Positions 1 to 8,343 of a DNA stretch of 39,037 bases are shown here, one piece after another. The notes below the pieces were generated by a model. The model was not told the DNA's origin. It was given only the letters and a program-made list of their open reading frames with translations, and searched no databases. Both the position numbers and the translations under genes were made by a program. This stretch comes from Acidobacteriota bacterium. Its GTDB lineage: Bacteria; Acidobacteriota; Terriglobia; Acidiferrales; UBA7541. Within the stretch, counting starts at the first letter, position 1. The number at the start of each line of letters is the position of its first letter. The stretch covers positions 1 to 39,037 of the forward strand of contig QHZB01000188.1 in NCBI GenBank assembly GCA_003224525.1, in the 5' to 3' direction.

Positions 1-472
1 TATCTCCGCGCAAATCGAATTTTCCGGGGTGCCCCACCTCACCGCCCACAATGAAGTATGGTTTTTCAAAATCCTTCAGCTCCACGTTGATTACTGGGTC
101 GTGCAGAATCTTGGCGTAAGTGCTCCGCAGCAAATCAACCAGCTCCGGTATCGTTTTTCCGTCCACCTTTATGCTTTCCACGCTGCGAAGGGTGATATAT
201 CCGTCAGGCTGGATGGTCACAGCCTGATTGAACTCCGGCGTGAACGGAAAACTCAATTCCAGAACATCCGATGAATGCAATTGATATCGGCTATTGCGGT
301 GCTGCAGCACAGGCGTTTGTCCGTGCCCAGCCTCGTCCCCGCCTCCGCCGGCGGTAATGGCTTGTGGAACGGGAGGAATTGCCGGGGCTGCCTCCTGCGC
401 CTGTGCCGCGACAGCTCCCATGATTGTCAGATAAACCAGGAAACTAGCATGCACCATATTCTTGTGAAGCAC
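1..472 (-). CDS. Wza-like polysaccharide export protein, N-terminal part (cut by window edge)
   Basis: Outer-membrane polysaccharide biosynthesis/export protein, the family that forms the exit channel for capsule or exopolysaccharide. About 157 residues are visible. They comprise a signal peptide (positive residues, then a hydrophobic stretch ending near AQAQE), a low-complexity Pro/Gly linker, then the poly_export domain with the typical start YQLHSSDVLELSF, the QPDGYITLRS segment, and the beginning of the SLBB-type repeat (VGHPGKFDLRGD). I chose the GTG at 472 because GGAGG sits at 478-482 with a 5-nt spacer and because it adds Lys before the hydrophobic core. An in-frame ATG at 457 is the alternative. 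The gene lies 41 nt downstream of the NusG-like gene on the same strand, a usual pairing in EPS loci. The C-terminal part lies outside the window. Confidence 0.88.
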   Translation of the reverse strand, partial: MLHKNMVHASFLVYLTIMGAVAAQAQEAAPAIPPVPQAITAGGGGDEAGHGQTPVLQHRNSRYQLHSSDVLELSFPFTPEFNQAVTIQPDGYITLRSVESIKVDGKTIPELVDLLRSTYAKILHDPVINVELKDFEKPYFIVGGEVGHPGKFDLRGD

Positions 473-513
473 CGGCGCCTCCTTCTCTGGCGTGAGATGT
501 CTTTCCGGCACGG

Positions 514-1134
514 TCAGTCCGCCTCAACCAGCTTGTTCGCGAAGACTTGCGCTCCGGATAGATGGGCCGGATCAACAGGAGTCTCGGAGTCTGTGGCATC
601 CTTAAAAAATGCGCTTGGACCTCCGTTCGGATGCACGCTCAGCCAGTGGCGATCGACTTCGACGGCGACGGATCGTTGCAGGAGGGTAACCGATAGCACG
701 AGCTTCAATCCCGACTTGATCTTTACGACGATTCCGGTCAAACCGGACAGCGGCCCGTCCTCGATTCGTGCAACGTGGCCGACTTTCAGGTAGGGCCACG
801 GCATTACCGATAGACCGCTTTTCTCTGCGCGCTGGATGGCTGAGATCTCCTCTTCCTCTACTGGAATCGGGCTCTTGCCAACTCCTACGATCTGGATAAC
901 ACCCGGAGTCTGGAGCACGGGCAGGCGATTGTGCGGATTCATCCTGCAAAACAGGTAACCAGGGAACAACGGCACGTCCAACTCCTTAATGCGGTCAGAC
1001 CACTGCCTCCTGGACTTGCTAACGGGCAAGAAACACTGGTAGCCCAAGTTCTCCAGAAGCAGCGTCGTCGACTTTTCTCTGCCGGTTCTGGCCAGGATCG
1101 CAAACCATGGCCACTGTAGTTGGCGTAAACTCAT
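514..1134 (-). CDS. NusG/RfaH-like transcription antitermination protein
   Basis: Specialised NusG paralogue, predicted to bind RNA polymerase and allow read-through of a long polysaccharide operon. The N-terminal NGN domain shows WPWFAILARTGREK, the LENLGYQCFLP segment and the LFPGYLFCRM motif. A short PVEEEEI linker leads to a KOW-type domain (VGHVARIEDGPLSGLTGIV). The open frame extends upstream to a GTG at 1251, but the extra 39 residues are not NusG-like and lack a ribosome site. The ATG at 1134 has AGGGAG about 6 nt upstream and gives 206 residues. About 35 residues after the KOW domain have no family match that I recognise. Directly upstream of the Wza-like gene, it probably controls that operon, as UpxY/LoaP/RfaH-type factors do elsewhere. 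Confidence 0.85.
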   Translation of the reverse strand: MSLRQLQWPWFAILARTGREKSTTLLLENLGYQCFLPVSKSRRQWSDRIKELDVPLFPGYLFCRMNPHNRLPVLQTPGVIQIVGVGKSPIPVEEEEISAIQRAEKSGLSVMPWPYLKVGHVARIEDGPLSGLTGIVVKIKSGLKLVLSVTLLQRSVAVEVDRHWLSVHPNGGPSAFFKDATDSETPVDPAHLSGAQVFANKLVEAD

Positions 1135-1696
1135 GCTTGACTCCCTAGAGAAGCTACCGCCGTAAGAGTCCCAAGGTTCGGACGACCCTCTCACGGTGTT
1201 GGTCCGGGGTTCCCTCGAACGCTCCTGTCGTTTTTCCAACCGCAGCGCCACAGGAGAAGGAAATGGCCCAGGGCAGTAAGCTAGCTGACACCCAACCTCC
1301 TCACAATCCGGTTAAGACCTTAAAAGCCTGAACGTACATGCCTTAACGAGACTGGCGCGCCTCCTTCCTGGCACATCACGACCACTGCGCGTCAGGCTCG
1401 TGAGTACCTGTCAAGTTGGTGAACCTTGACTTGAAGCTTGAAGAACGAGCAGCAAACAGTTTCACCTCATTGGGCGAGATTGCAGGTTTCACGGTCGCGC
1501 TGGGAATCCTTCGCCAAGTACGAATTCTCCAATCTCCTCAATTCCATTTTAGGCCGCAGGTATATCCCGCATCGAAACTCAGAGATTCCCCTGACTCCAA
1601 TGCCCCGATTCGATGGATTGTCTAGGTCATGCCCCTTTAAATATGCTCAGTCTGACCCAGTGCGAGAGACTGAAATGAGAACATTGATTTGGTCCT
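1135..1696. other. Divergent intergenic region of the EPS locus
   Basis: This 562-bp stretch separates the minus-strand nusG-like gene from the plus-strand MBOAT gene and must hold both promoters. I see no convincing gene. Two short dyads are present: TTAAG-AC-CTTAA at 1312-1323, and GTCAAG-N9-CTTGAC at 1410-1430. A possible sigma-70 element on the plus strand is TTGTCT (1618-1623) and AAATAT (1639-1644) with a short 15-bp spacer. A minus-strand GTG ORF of about 45 codons from 1291 follows a GGAGG at only 4 nt and could be a leader peptide, but nothing else supports it. Confidence 0.4.
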
Positions 1697-3130
1697 ATGC
1701 TCTTTGACTCTCCAGCCTATTTCCTCTTCCTGATCCCCGTAGTAGCGGTGTATTGGCGCCTGAGCCATCGCGCGCAAAACATTTTCCTGCTACTGGCAAG
1801 CTACTTTTTCTACGGCTGGTGGGACTGGCGCTTCCTTGCACTCATGATCGCCAGCACCACGATGGATTTTCTGATCGCCCAGAGAATCACGCCCAGCCGT
1901 ACGGACTCGAACCGCAAGAAGTGGTTTATCTTCTCACTCGTATTGAATTTTGGGATTCTCGGGGTCTTCAAGTATTTTGATTTCTTCACAGGGTCCTTTT
2001 CGAGTGTGCTGGAGACCCTGGGCATTCACCATATTCCTCTGCCCCTCATTCGCGTGATTCTTCCACCGGGCATTTCGTTTTACACCTTTCAAGAGGTTGC
2101 CTACATCGTGGACGTTTATAAAGGCAGGCTGGAACCGGCTAAGTCATTCTTGGACTATGGTCTCTTCATCAGCCTCTTCCCGCACTTGATTGCCGGACCG
2201 ATTCAAAGACCGGGACATCTTCTTCCTCAAGTTCAAAAGGACCGCACCTTCGATGCGGATCGTTTTTTCGACGGCCTGATGCTTATTTTTTCTGGCCTCG
2301 TGCGCAAATGCGTAGTCGCGGACAATTGTGCACTGCTCGCAAACGCGGCTTTTGGCGGCCAATTCGGTCCTTCGAATTTTTGGGTTGTTCTGATCGGAAC
2401 CTACGCGTTTGCCTGGCAAGTCTATGGCGACTTCAGCGGTTACAGCGATATTGCGCGCGGTAGCGCTCAATTGCTGGGCTTCCATTTCATGGTCAACTTC
2501 CGGCAGCCCTATTTGTCACATCGCCTTCAGGAGTTTTGGCGGCGCTGGCACATCAGTTTGAGCACCTGGCTCCGCGATTACTTGTACATTCCTTTGGGAG
2601 GCAGTGCCGGCGGCGAATGGAAAATCTCGCGAAACCTTCTAGTTACTATGGTCCTGGCTGGCCTCTGGCATGGCGCAAACTGGACGTTTGTGGTCTTTGG
2701 GGCAATTCATGGCACTGTTTTGGCTGCGGAACGTTACTTTTTTCCTGCCAAAACAAAGCAAAAAGATGCAGCCCTGCCCCAACATTCCGCCGGCGTCTTC
2801 TCCCTTTGGGCCCAGCGAATCCTGACATTCAATGTCTTTTGTCTGAGCTTGGCATTCTTCCGTGCCACCTCACTCCCTGCGGCGGTGCAGTTCCTGGCTG
2901 GCCTGTCTAACTTCGCCTGGCGCACCGAGTACGCCTCGGCGTTCTTCATGCTCTGTCTTTTCTCCATACCTTTGTTCGTCGTGGATCTGTTGATGGAAGC
3001 CAGCAACCAGGAATACCCATTTGCAACCGCTCCCTATTCCGTTCGGACCGCGCTCGCGGCTTTCACACTCATCATTCTTGCACTCTTTTCGGGGAACAAT
3101 CTCAATGCCTTCGTCTATTTCCAGTTCTAA
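1697..3130 (+). CDS. MBOAT family O-acyltransferase (AlgI-like)
   Basis: Polytopic membrane O-acyltransferase of the AlgI/DltB/PatA-like group. These proteins move acyl, often acetyl, groups across the membrane for attachment to extracytoplasmic polysaccharide. The 477-residue length fits the family. The N-terminus (MLFDSPAYFLFLIPVVAVYW) is typical, and many hydrophobic segments follow. The MBOAT signature is clear: YGDFSGYSDIARG, then the WRRWHISLSTWLRDYLYIPLGG stretch with His-285, then GLWHGANWTF with the expected catalytic His-325. The next gene overlaps its end by 26 nt and encodes an SGNH-like protein, the usual partner in AlgI/AlgJ-type O-acetylation. The position beside wza and nusG-like genes points to modification of the local exopolysaccharide. 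Substrate and acyl group cannot be read from the sequence. Confidence 0.93.
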   Translation: MLFDSPAYFLFLIPVVAVYWRLSHRAQNIFLLLASYFFYGWWDWRFLALMIASTTMDFLIAQRITPSRTDSNRKKWFIFSLVLNFGILGVFKYFDFFTGSFSSVLETLGIHHIPLPLIRVILPPGISFYTFQEVAYIVDVYKGRLEPAKSFLDYGLFISLFPHLIAGPIQRPGHLLPQVQKDRTFDADRFFDGLMLIFSGLVRKCVVADNCALLANAAFGGQFGPSNFWVVLIGTYAFAWQVYGDFSGYSDIARGSAQLLGFHFMVNFRQPYLSHRLQEFWRRWHISLSTWLRDYLYIPLGGSAGGEWKISRNLLVTMVLAGLWHGANWTFVVFGAIHGTVLAAERYFFPAKTKQKDAALPQHSAGVFSLWAQRILTFNVFCLSLAFFRATSLPAAVQFLAGLSNFAWRTEYASAFFMLCLFSIPLFVVDLLMEASNQEYPFATAPYSVRTALAAFTLIILALFSGNNLNAFVYFQF

Positions 3131-4064
3131 GTCTCCCGCCCTGGTCTACCTAAGGGTGCTGCTGGGAATCTGCGCTATTCTTGTCCTTCTCTTGGAGATT
3201 TGTGCCAATTACCTTCTCAAACAAGATTCGGAAACCTACGCTCGCGTATCCCAGCAATACGCTGAGGCCGTCAAGGTGCGCTCCTCAAGGTCTGGCGAAC
3301 CAGCATCCGTTCTGATGGTGGGCAATTCCTTACTCATGGAAGGAATAGACGTAGACCGCCTGCAGGAATTGACCTCCAGCAAGATGCGCATATATCCCAT
3401 CTTTCTTGAAGCCACTGGTTACTACGACTGGCTGTATGGCCTGCAGCGCCTCTTTCGTCAAGGTGCAAGGCCCCAGGTCGTGGTCCTGGGCGTCGGCGTG
3501 AATAGCTTTCTTCAAAATAGCGTGCGGCAGGACTATGCTCCGATGCTGTTTTTTGACGTCCGCGACGTCCTCGGTGCCGCTGCCGATTTAAATCTGGATC
3601 GCACTGCCACGAGTAACCTGTTGCTTGCGCACTTGAGTGTATTCTGGGACACGCGCAGCGTTATTCGAACGCAAGTGCTCCGCCGCATGGTTCCTCATTG
3701 CAAAGAGCTTTTCTCGCTGGTAAAGCCCAAACCCGCACTGCCGCCAGCTCCGGAACTTGCAGCCATCACGACTGCCCGGATTCGGAGTTTGCGTCAACTG
3801 TGTGAAGCGCACGGGGCAAAACTGATTCTCCTGGTCCCACCGACTCCCTCTTCGGAACAGTCGGTCCGCCAAATGGCCATCGCTTCAGAAAAGGCGGGGG
3901 TCGATTCCCTGGTGCCTATTGATCCGGCAACGCTTTCAGAAAGATTCTACCAGCCCGATGAACTCCATCTCAATTCCGAGGGCGCAGCGCTCTTCACGTC
4001 GGCCTTAGCAACTTACCTCCCGGTAGAGATTGGCGGACCCAAATCCGCATCCTCGCCTGATTAG
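3105..4064 (+). CDS. Membrane-anchored SGNH-hydrolase-like protein, O-acylation partner
   Basis: Predicted periplasm-facing SGNH/GDSL-type protein of 319 residues. An N-terminal membrane anchor (about residues 13-33, LRVLLGICAILVLLLEICAN) precedes the SGNH core. Block I is VGNSLLMEG with Ser-75 as putative nucleophile. A Gly-containing VVLGVGVNSFL segment resembles block II, and PDELHLN supplies the DxxH pair (Asp-285, His-288). I chose ATG 3105, which overlaps the MBOAT stop and has GGGGA upstream. The open frame continues back to 3021 in the MBOAT gene, but that extension has no family features. Translationally coupled to the MBOAT gene, it probably performs the final transfer of acyl groups to polysaccharide, as AlgJ/AlgX do. 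The family assignment is motif-level, since overall similarity to AlgJ is not evident by eye. Confidence 0.78.
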   Translation: MPSSISSSKSPALVYLRVLLGICAILVLLLEICANYLLKQDSETYARVSQQYAEAVKVRSSRSGEPASVLMVGNSLLMEGIDVDRLQELTSSKMRIYPIFLEATGYYDWLYGLQRLFRQGARPQVVVLGVGVNSFLQNSVRQDYAPMLFFDVRDVLGAAADLNLDRTATSNLLLAHLSVFWDTRSVIRTQVLRRMVPHCKELFSLVKPKPALPPAPELAAITTARIRSLRQLCEAHGAKLILLVPPTPSSEQSVRQMAIASEKAGVDSLVPIDPATLSERFYQPDELHLNSEGAALFTSALATYLPVEIGGPKSASSPD

Positions 4065-4338
4065 AACCCACGCCAAAAATAATTTCTGATCTCAGAAATT
4101 TCAGTCTGGCTCGGGCAGGACCCTTCGCCTAATTCCTGCAGGTCTCTACCCGCTCCCGTTCTACGGACATTCCCCTCGGACCGTTCCGGTATGTACCGCC
4201 TTGTCACAGTTGTGAAGATTAAGTACGGTATCCATGAGTATGAACCTGTGAAGTTTCACCAATTCCATCAAGGATGTTCAACATGAAGCTACTCGCTATT
4301 ATGAGAGCATTTTGGATAATCCATAGGAGTGGAGGCCA
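4065..4338. other. Intergenic region with hairpin 4081-4100
   Basis: This 274-bp gap follows the acylation pair. A perfect inverted repeat, AATTTCTGA-TC-TCAGAAATT, lies at 4081-4100, 17 nt after the SGNH stop. It lacks a downstream T run (TCAGTC follows), so it is at best a weak or factor-dependent terminator or an RNA-stability hairpin. The rest presumably contains the promoter of the oxidoreductase gene. I found no credible ORF or clear promoter boxes. Confidence 0.4.
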
Positions 4339-5529
4339 ATGTCGGCGTGTGATGTAGCAATTCTTGGAGCTGGTCCCTACGGACTCTCGGCGGCCGCGCA
4401 CTTGAAAGCCGCGGATGGTCTGGATGTTCGTGTCTTCGGTGAACCGATGTCTTTCTGGGAGAGACACATGCCCAAGGGCATGCTTCTCCGCTCTCCCCTG
4501 GAGGGGTCACACCTTTCCGATCCCGCCGGTGCGCTGTCATTGCAAGCCTATGCAGCGGCCAAAGGGAACCCGCTCACCGCGCCGTTCCCGCTCCACCGCT
4601 TCACCGACTATGGGCGTTGGTTTCAGAATCAAGTCGCGCCCGACCTGGATTCTCGGAAAGTGGACCGGGTGGAGAAGAACGGATCTGCGTTCCACCTCAC
4701 ACTGGAAAACGGGGAAAATCTAAAAGCACGGCGAGTCGTTATTGCCGCTGGAATCATGCCCTTCGCTTGGCATCCACAGGAATTTAGGTCTCTCCCGTCC
4801 TCGTTAGCCTCGCACGCCTCCGCGCACACCGATCTCAGCCGTTTTTCTGGAAAGAAAGTCGCCGTGATTGGCGGAGGGCAGAGCGCACTCGAATCGGCTG
4901 CACTGTTAAATGAGATGGGAGCTGAGGTTGAAGTGTTAGTCCGAACCCCGATTGTCCGTTGGCTGTGGCGGAGTCCTTGGGTGCACACCTGTCGGCCAAT
5001 CGCACGCATGCTGTACGCGCCACCTGACGTGGGCCAAGCCGGGATTAGCCACCTCGTGGCGCGTCCAAATTTGTTCCGGCGACTGCCCCGTTTGGTGCAG
5101 AACCGCCTTGCGGTGCGCGCCATCCGGCCGGCGGGTGCGGCCTGGTTGAAACCGCGATGCCAACACTTTCCAATAACGACGGGACGGGCAGTCATTTCCA
5201 CTGCAACCCTCGGCGACCGCGTAATTCTTAAATTGGGTGACGGCAGTGAGCGGAGAGTCGATCACGTTCTGCTTGCGACTGGCTACCGTGTGGACATCTC
5301 CCGCTATCCGTTCCTCGCCGTGAAACTGCTTTCCTCGATCCGTCAAATCGGCGGCTATCCACAACTTGACGTGGGATTCGAATCCTCTGTTCCCGGTCTG
5401 CACTTCCTGGGCGCCCCCGCCGCTTGGAGTTTTGGCCCGCTCTCGCGCTTCGTCGCTGGCTCGGCGTTCGCTGCCCTTGAGCTGACGCGCAAGATCCTTC
5501 GCAATGCCCCGAATCACGCCGCCTCGTAG
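4339..5529 (+). CDS. FAD/NAD(P)-binding oxidoreductase (flavin monooxygenase-like)
   Basis: Two-dinucleotide-fold flavoprotein of 396 residues. An N-terminal Rossmann motif GAGPYG (residues 10-15) binds FAD, and a second motif GGGQSA (about 178-183) binds NAD(P)H. The late ATG-type motif LLATGYRVDISRYPFL is typical of flavin-containing monooxygenases and lysine/ornithine N-hydroxylase relatives. The start ATG is preceded by GGAGG (GTGGAGGCCA). The gene ends 6 nt before the ATP-grasp gene, so the two are probably co-transcribed and act in one pathway, perhaps making a small modified metabolite or a polysaccharide substituent. The substrate is unknown. It lies downstream of the O-acylation genes, but the intervening 274 bp means that shared transcription is uncertain. 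Confidence 0.85.
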   Translation: MSACDVAILGAGPYGLSAAAHLKAADGLDVRVFGEPMSFWERHMPKGMLLRSPLEGSHLSDPAGALSLQAYAAAKGNPLTAPFPLHRFTDYGRWFQNQVAPDLDSRKVDRVEKNGSAFHLTLENGENLKARRVVIAAGIMPFAWHPQEFRSLPSSLASHASAHTDLSRFSGKKVAVIGGGQSALESAALLNEMGAEVEVLVRTPIVRWLWRSPWVHTCRPIARMLYAPPDVGQAGISHLVARPNLFRRLPRLVQNRLAVRAIRPAGAAWLKPRCQHFPITTGRAVISTATLGDRVILKLGDGSERRVDHVLLATGYRVDISRYPFLAVKLLSSIRQIGGYPQLDVGFESSVPGLHFLGAPAAWSFGPLSRFVAGSAFAALELTRKILRNAPNHAAS

Positions 5530-5535
5530 GGATCG

Positions 5536-6780
5536 ATGTCAGCTATAGCCGCGCTGCCGGAGACGTTGAATTCCTCGAATCTTAGCGCCGGCGTCCACGC
5601 CGGATCCGCCGGCGCGTTGATCATGGGTGCGGACTACCGAGGCCTCGGTGTGGTGCGCAGCTTGGGTCGTCGCGGAATTCCTGTTTGGGTGATCAAGCAG
5701 GGTGGACATCTTGTGGCAGCAACCTCCCGATATGTTTGCCGCAACATTTCCTGGCCACCCAAGGAAGAACAGAGACAAATTGACTTTCTCTTGGACCTGG
5801 CGGCCAAATATTATCTTAATGGGTGGGTGCTCTTTCCCACCGACGACTACGCTGTCACGCTGGTTTCGCGCAACTATGAGGCGCTGGCGAGTCACTATCG
5901 GCTCACCGTGCCTCCTTGGGAAGAGCTGCGTTGGGCCTGCGACAAGCGGCTCCTGCACCGTCTTGCACGCGACCTCGGCGTTCATCAACCCTGGGCCGCC
6001 GCTCCAAACACCCGAGAAGAACTCGTTGCCCTAGACCATTCTTTCCCCTTGATCCTTAAGCCCGCGCTCAGGATGGAACCTGGCAGTCTCGCCGTCCCTA
6101 AAGCTTGGCGGATCGATGATCGTGCTTCATTGCTGGCGCGCTATGACGAGGCATGCGCGCTGATTGCCCCTGAAAACCTAATCGTCCAGGAATTGGTGCC
6201 AGGGGGGGGTGAATCGCAGTTTTCCTACGCCGCTCTTTGCAAAGACGGTGTGCCTCTCGCTTCCATTGTCGCAAGGCGCACTCGGCAGTACCCGATGGAT
6301 TTCGGACAATTCAGCACCTACGTCGAAACAGTGGATGAGCCACAAGTTATCGAGCCCTCCGTGCGGCTGTTGAAGGCGTTGCGCTTCACGGGCCTTGTGG
6401 AAGTCGAGTTCAAGAAAGACCCGCGGGACGGTCAATGTAAGGTTATCGACATCAATCCGCGCGTTTGGGGCTGGCACACCCTTTCTAGGCGCTGTGGGGT
6501 TGACTTCCCTCACCTCCTTTGGCTCCTCCTCAGGGGCGAATCTTTCTCACAACTGCACGGGCGCGCCGGCCAGCGCTGGATGCACATGAGCGGCGACATC
6601 TCGGTGGCAATCCGGGAAATCCTGAGCGGCCGGCTCTCAGTTCGGGATTATGCGCGGTCACTGCGAAGACCTCTGGAGTCTGCCATTTTTGCCTGGGACG
6701 ATCCCCTGCCCGGACTTCTCGATCTGCCGCTTTTCGCCGGCACCCTCGGCAAGCGAGTTCTTCTGGGAAAGAAGGCTTAG
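5536..6780 (+). CDS. ATP-grasp domain carboxylate ligase-like protein
   Basis: ATP-grasp enzyme of 414 residues, probably forming an acyl-phosphate and then an amide, ester or thioester bond. The N-terminal pre-ATP-grasp region is GALIMGADYRGLGVVRSLGR. The ATP-grasp core shows FPLILKPALRM (lysine contact), NLIVQELVPGGGE and the metal-binding VIDINPRVWGWH segment near residues 303-314. The resemblance is to carbamoyl-phosphate synthase-like ATP-grasp proteins that occur in polysaccharide and natural-product loci. The start is 6 nt after the oxidoreductase stop, implying coupled expression. The C-terminus carries no other domain that I recognise. The actual acid and nucleophile partners cannot be inferred. 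Confidence 0.85.
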   Translation: MSAIAALPETLNSSNLSAGVHAGSAGALIMGADYRGLGVVRSLGRRGIPVWVIKQGGHLVAATSRYVCRNISWPPKEEQRQIDFLLDLAAKYYLNGWVLFPTDDYAVTLVSRNYEALASHYRLTVPPWEELRWACDKRLLHRLARDLGVHQPWAAAPNTREELVALDHSFPLILKPALRMEPGSLAVPKAWRIDDRASLLARYDEACALIAPENLIVQELVPGGGESQFSYAALCKDGVPLASIVARRTRQYPMDFGQFSTYVETVDEPQVIEPSVRLLKALRFTGLVEVEFKKDPRDGQCKVIDINPRVWGWHTLSRRCGVDFPHLLWLLLRGESFSQLHGRAGQRWMHMSGDISVAIREILSGRLSVRDYARSLRRPLESAIFAWDDPLPGLLDLPLFAGTLGKRVLLGKKA

Positions 6781-7009
6781 CGCTGTCCGCGAATCAACCG
6801 CACTTGCACATCGCGGGAATGATATGATTCTTTGGATCAAACGCGTCTTGCACTCCGATCGTGGAGCGCCTCGTTGGCGATCCATGTTCGATGGAGCGGC
6901 AAGGTTCTTTCACGGAGCTTTTCTCCGCCCGGCTCGCCGGTCACCTCGCCGCTTCTCCGGGCAGACGAATTGAATCCAGCGTTGGAAGTCAACAACGCCC
7001 AATTTCGCA

Positions 7010-8134
7010 ATGGAAACTGAACGCCGCCAGCAACCCAGGAAGCAGCCGGAGAAACTCACCTACCTCCATTTTGAACCGGAGAACGGAGGCATCGTTTTGA
7101 ACGCCTCGGAGGGTGGTATCTCCTTTTTCGCCATCGCTCCCCTCCATCAGACGGGCACAATCCGTTTCGCTATCGTGCCGGGCACCCACGAACGGATCAT
7201 GGCCGCCGGCCAAGTCGTCTGGACGGATGAATTGAAAAAGGTTGGTGGCTTGAGTTTTGCGGAACTTGCTCCCGATGTTCGCCAACGGGTCCGCGGCTGG
7301 TTGAGTCAGCGAGCCGCGCCCGCAAACCCTCAAGCAAACCCAGCACCTTTGAATACTGATAAATTAATCGGAAAGGACAGACAGGAACAGCAGGCGAGAG
7401 ACGAGATGGGTCTCCTTGCTTCTTTCGCGCACAACATTCCGCCGCCTGACACAAGGATTCCCGCCGCCCGGGCTTCCAGCGTCCACGCTTTCCCAACGAC
7501 TTTGTTCCCGCCGGAAGCGCCTGCATGCGAACGGCAAATGCATCAATCTCGGCCGCAATACATGCGTGGCGCCGCCACGGGAATTCTCATTTCTATCTTC
7601 GCTTTGATGATCTTCGTGTTTCTCCAGAATTTTCGCCCCGGAATCGGCGGCTCGCTGATTCGGCTCGGAAAGAAACTACTGCAGGTAAATCAGCCGCTGC
7701 CTCCATCGCCGGTCACGGCGCCCGCGCTGCCCGCAAGCCCGGTTCAGGACGACCGCCCTGTCGCCAACGAGTCGAGTACGGAGATATCTTCTAGCAAAGC
7801 TTTGGAAAACTCTGCCCTGCCCTCCACGGTCGAGCCTCTGCCGGAGAATTCTCGGCCGGCAAACGCTCGTGCCGCCGAACGGCCGAACCCTCCACAACCC
7901 CTGCGCCACGCTATCGGTGCGAGAAACAGCGCCACAACATTGCAGCACCTCTGGAAAGCAGTAGGGGAGGGCAACACGACGGCGGAAATTGCACTCGCTC
8001 AGCTTTACCTGACAGGAAACGGCGTGCCCAAAAGCTGCGAACAAGCCCGCGTCCTGCTTGCTGCGGCCTCGAAAAAAGGAAATGCCGAGGCCACGCGGCA
8101 ATATCGCAGACTGCTCAGTACCGCTTGTAATTAG
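7010..8134 (+). CDS. PilZ domain - transmembrane - Sel1-like repeat protein
   Basis: Likely c-di-GMP receptor tethered to the inner membrane. The N-terminal PilZ domain (about residues 1-105) has both binding motifs: RxxxR (within ERRQQPR, residues 5-10) and [D/N]xSxxG (NASEGG, residues 31-36). One hydrophobic helix follows at about 187-207 (GILISIFALMIFVFL). Then comes a Pro/Ser/Ala-rich linker, and a C-terminal Sel1/TPR-like unit (about 305-370) with AEIALAQLYLTGNGVPKSCEQARVLLAAASKKGNAEA. The topology suggests a cytoplasmic PilZ domain with a periplasmic Sel1 tail. It follows the EPS-associated genes by 229 bp, so a role in coupling c-di-GMP to exopolysaccharide output is a reasonable but untested inference. 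A 49-codon basic ORF upstream (6824-6973) is not supported as a gene. Confidence 0.87.
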   Translation: METERRQQPRKQPEKLTYLHFEPENGGIVLNASEGGISFFAIAPLHQTGTIRFAIVPGTHERIMAAGQVVWTDELKKVGGLSFAELAPDVRQRVRGWLSQRAAPANPQANPAPLNTDKLIGKDRQEQQARDEMGLLASFAHNIPPPDTRIPAARASSVHAFPTTLFPPEAPACERQMHQSRPQYMRGAATGILISIFALMIFVFLQNFRPGIGGSLIRLGKKLLQVNQPLPPSPVTAPALPASPVQDDRPVANESSTEISSSKALENSALPSTVEPLPENSRPANARAAERPNPPQPLRHAIGARNSATTLQHLWKAVGEGNTTAEIALAQLYLTGNGVPKSCEQARVLLAAASKKGNAEATRQYRRLLSTACN

Positions 8135-8343
8135 CGGCGCCCAAGTGAGTATCGGACTGCCTGGTCGGGTAGGCCGGGTGAGCTGAAGCTTCGTCAAACT
8201 CACAAACGACATCGGGATGGCCAAAGAATACTTCGTCCTCCAGCTTCAGGAAACAATCTTCTGCGGCAAGACAAAACCCGCATATCCACGCGCGAGTGGG
8301 CCGAGCGATATGACCAAGACCAAATAACGGGAAACCTAGCCAC

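Noticed and set aside
6824-6973. 49-codon basic ORF between the ATP-grasp and PilZ genes
   Set aside because: Arg-rich without domain or convincing ribosome site; could be a small protein but I cannot support it.
8217-8327. 36-codon ORF beginning MAKEYFVLQLQ between the PilZ gene and the response regulator
   Set aside because: No clear ribosome site and no homology I recognise; the opposite strand is equally open.
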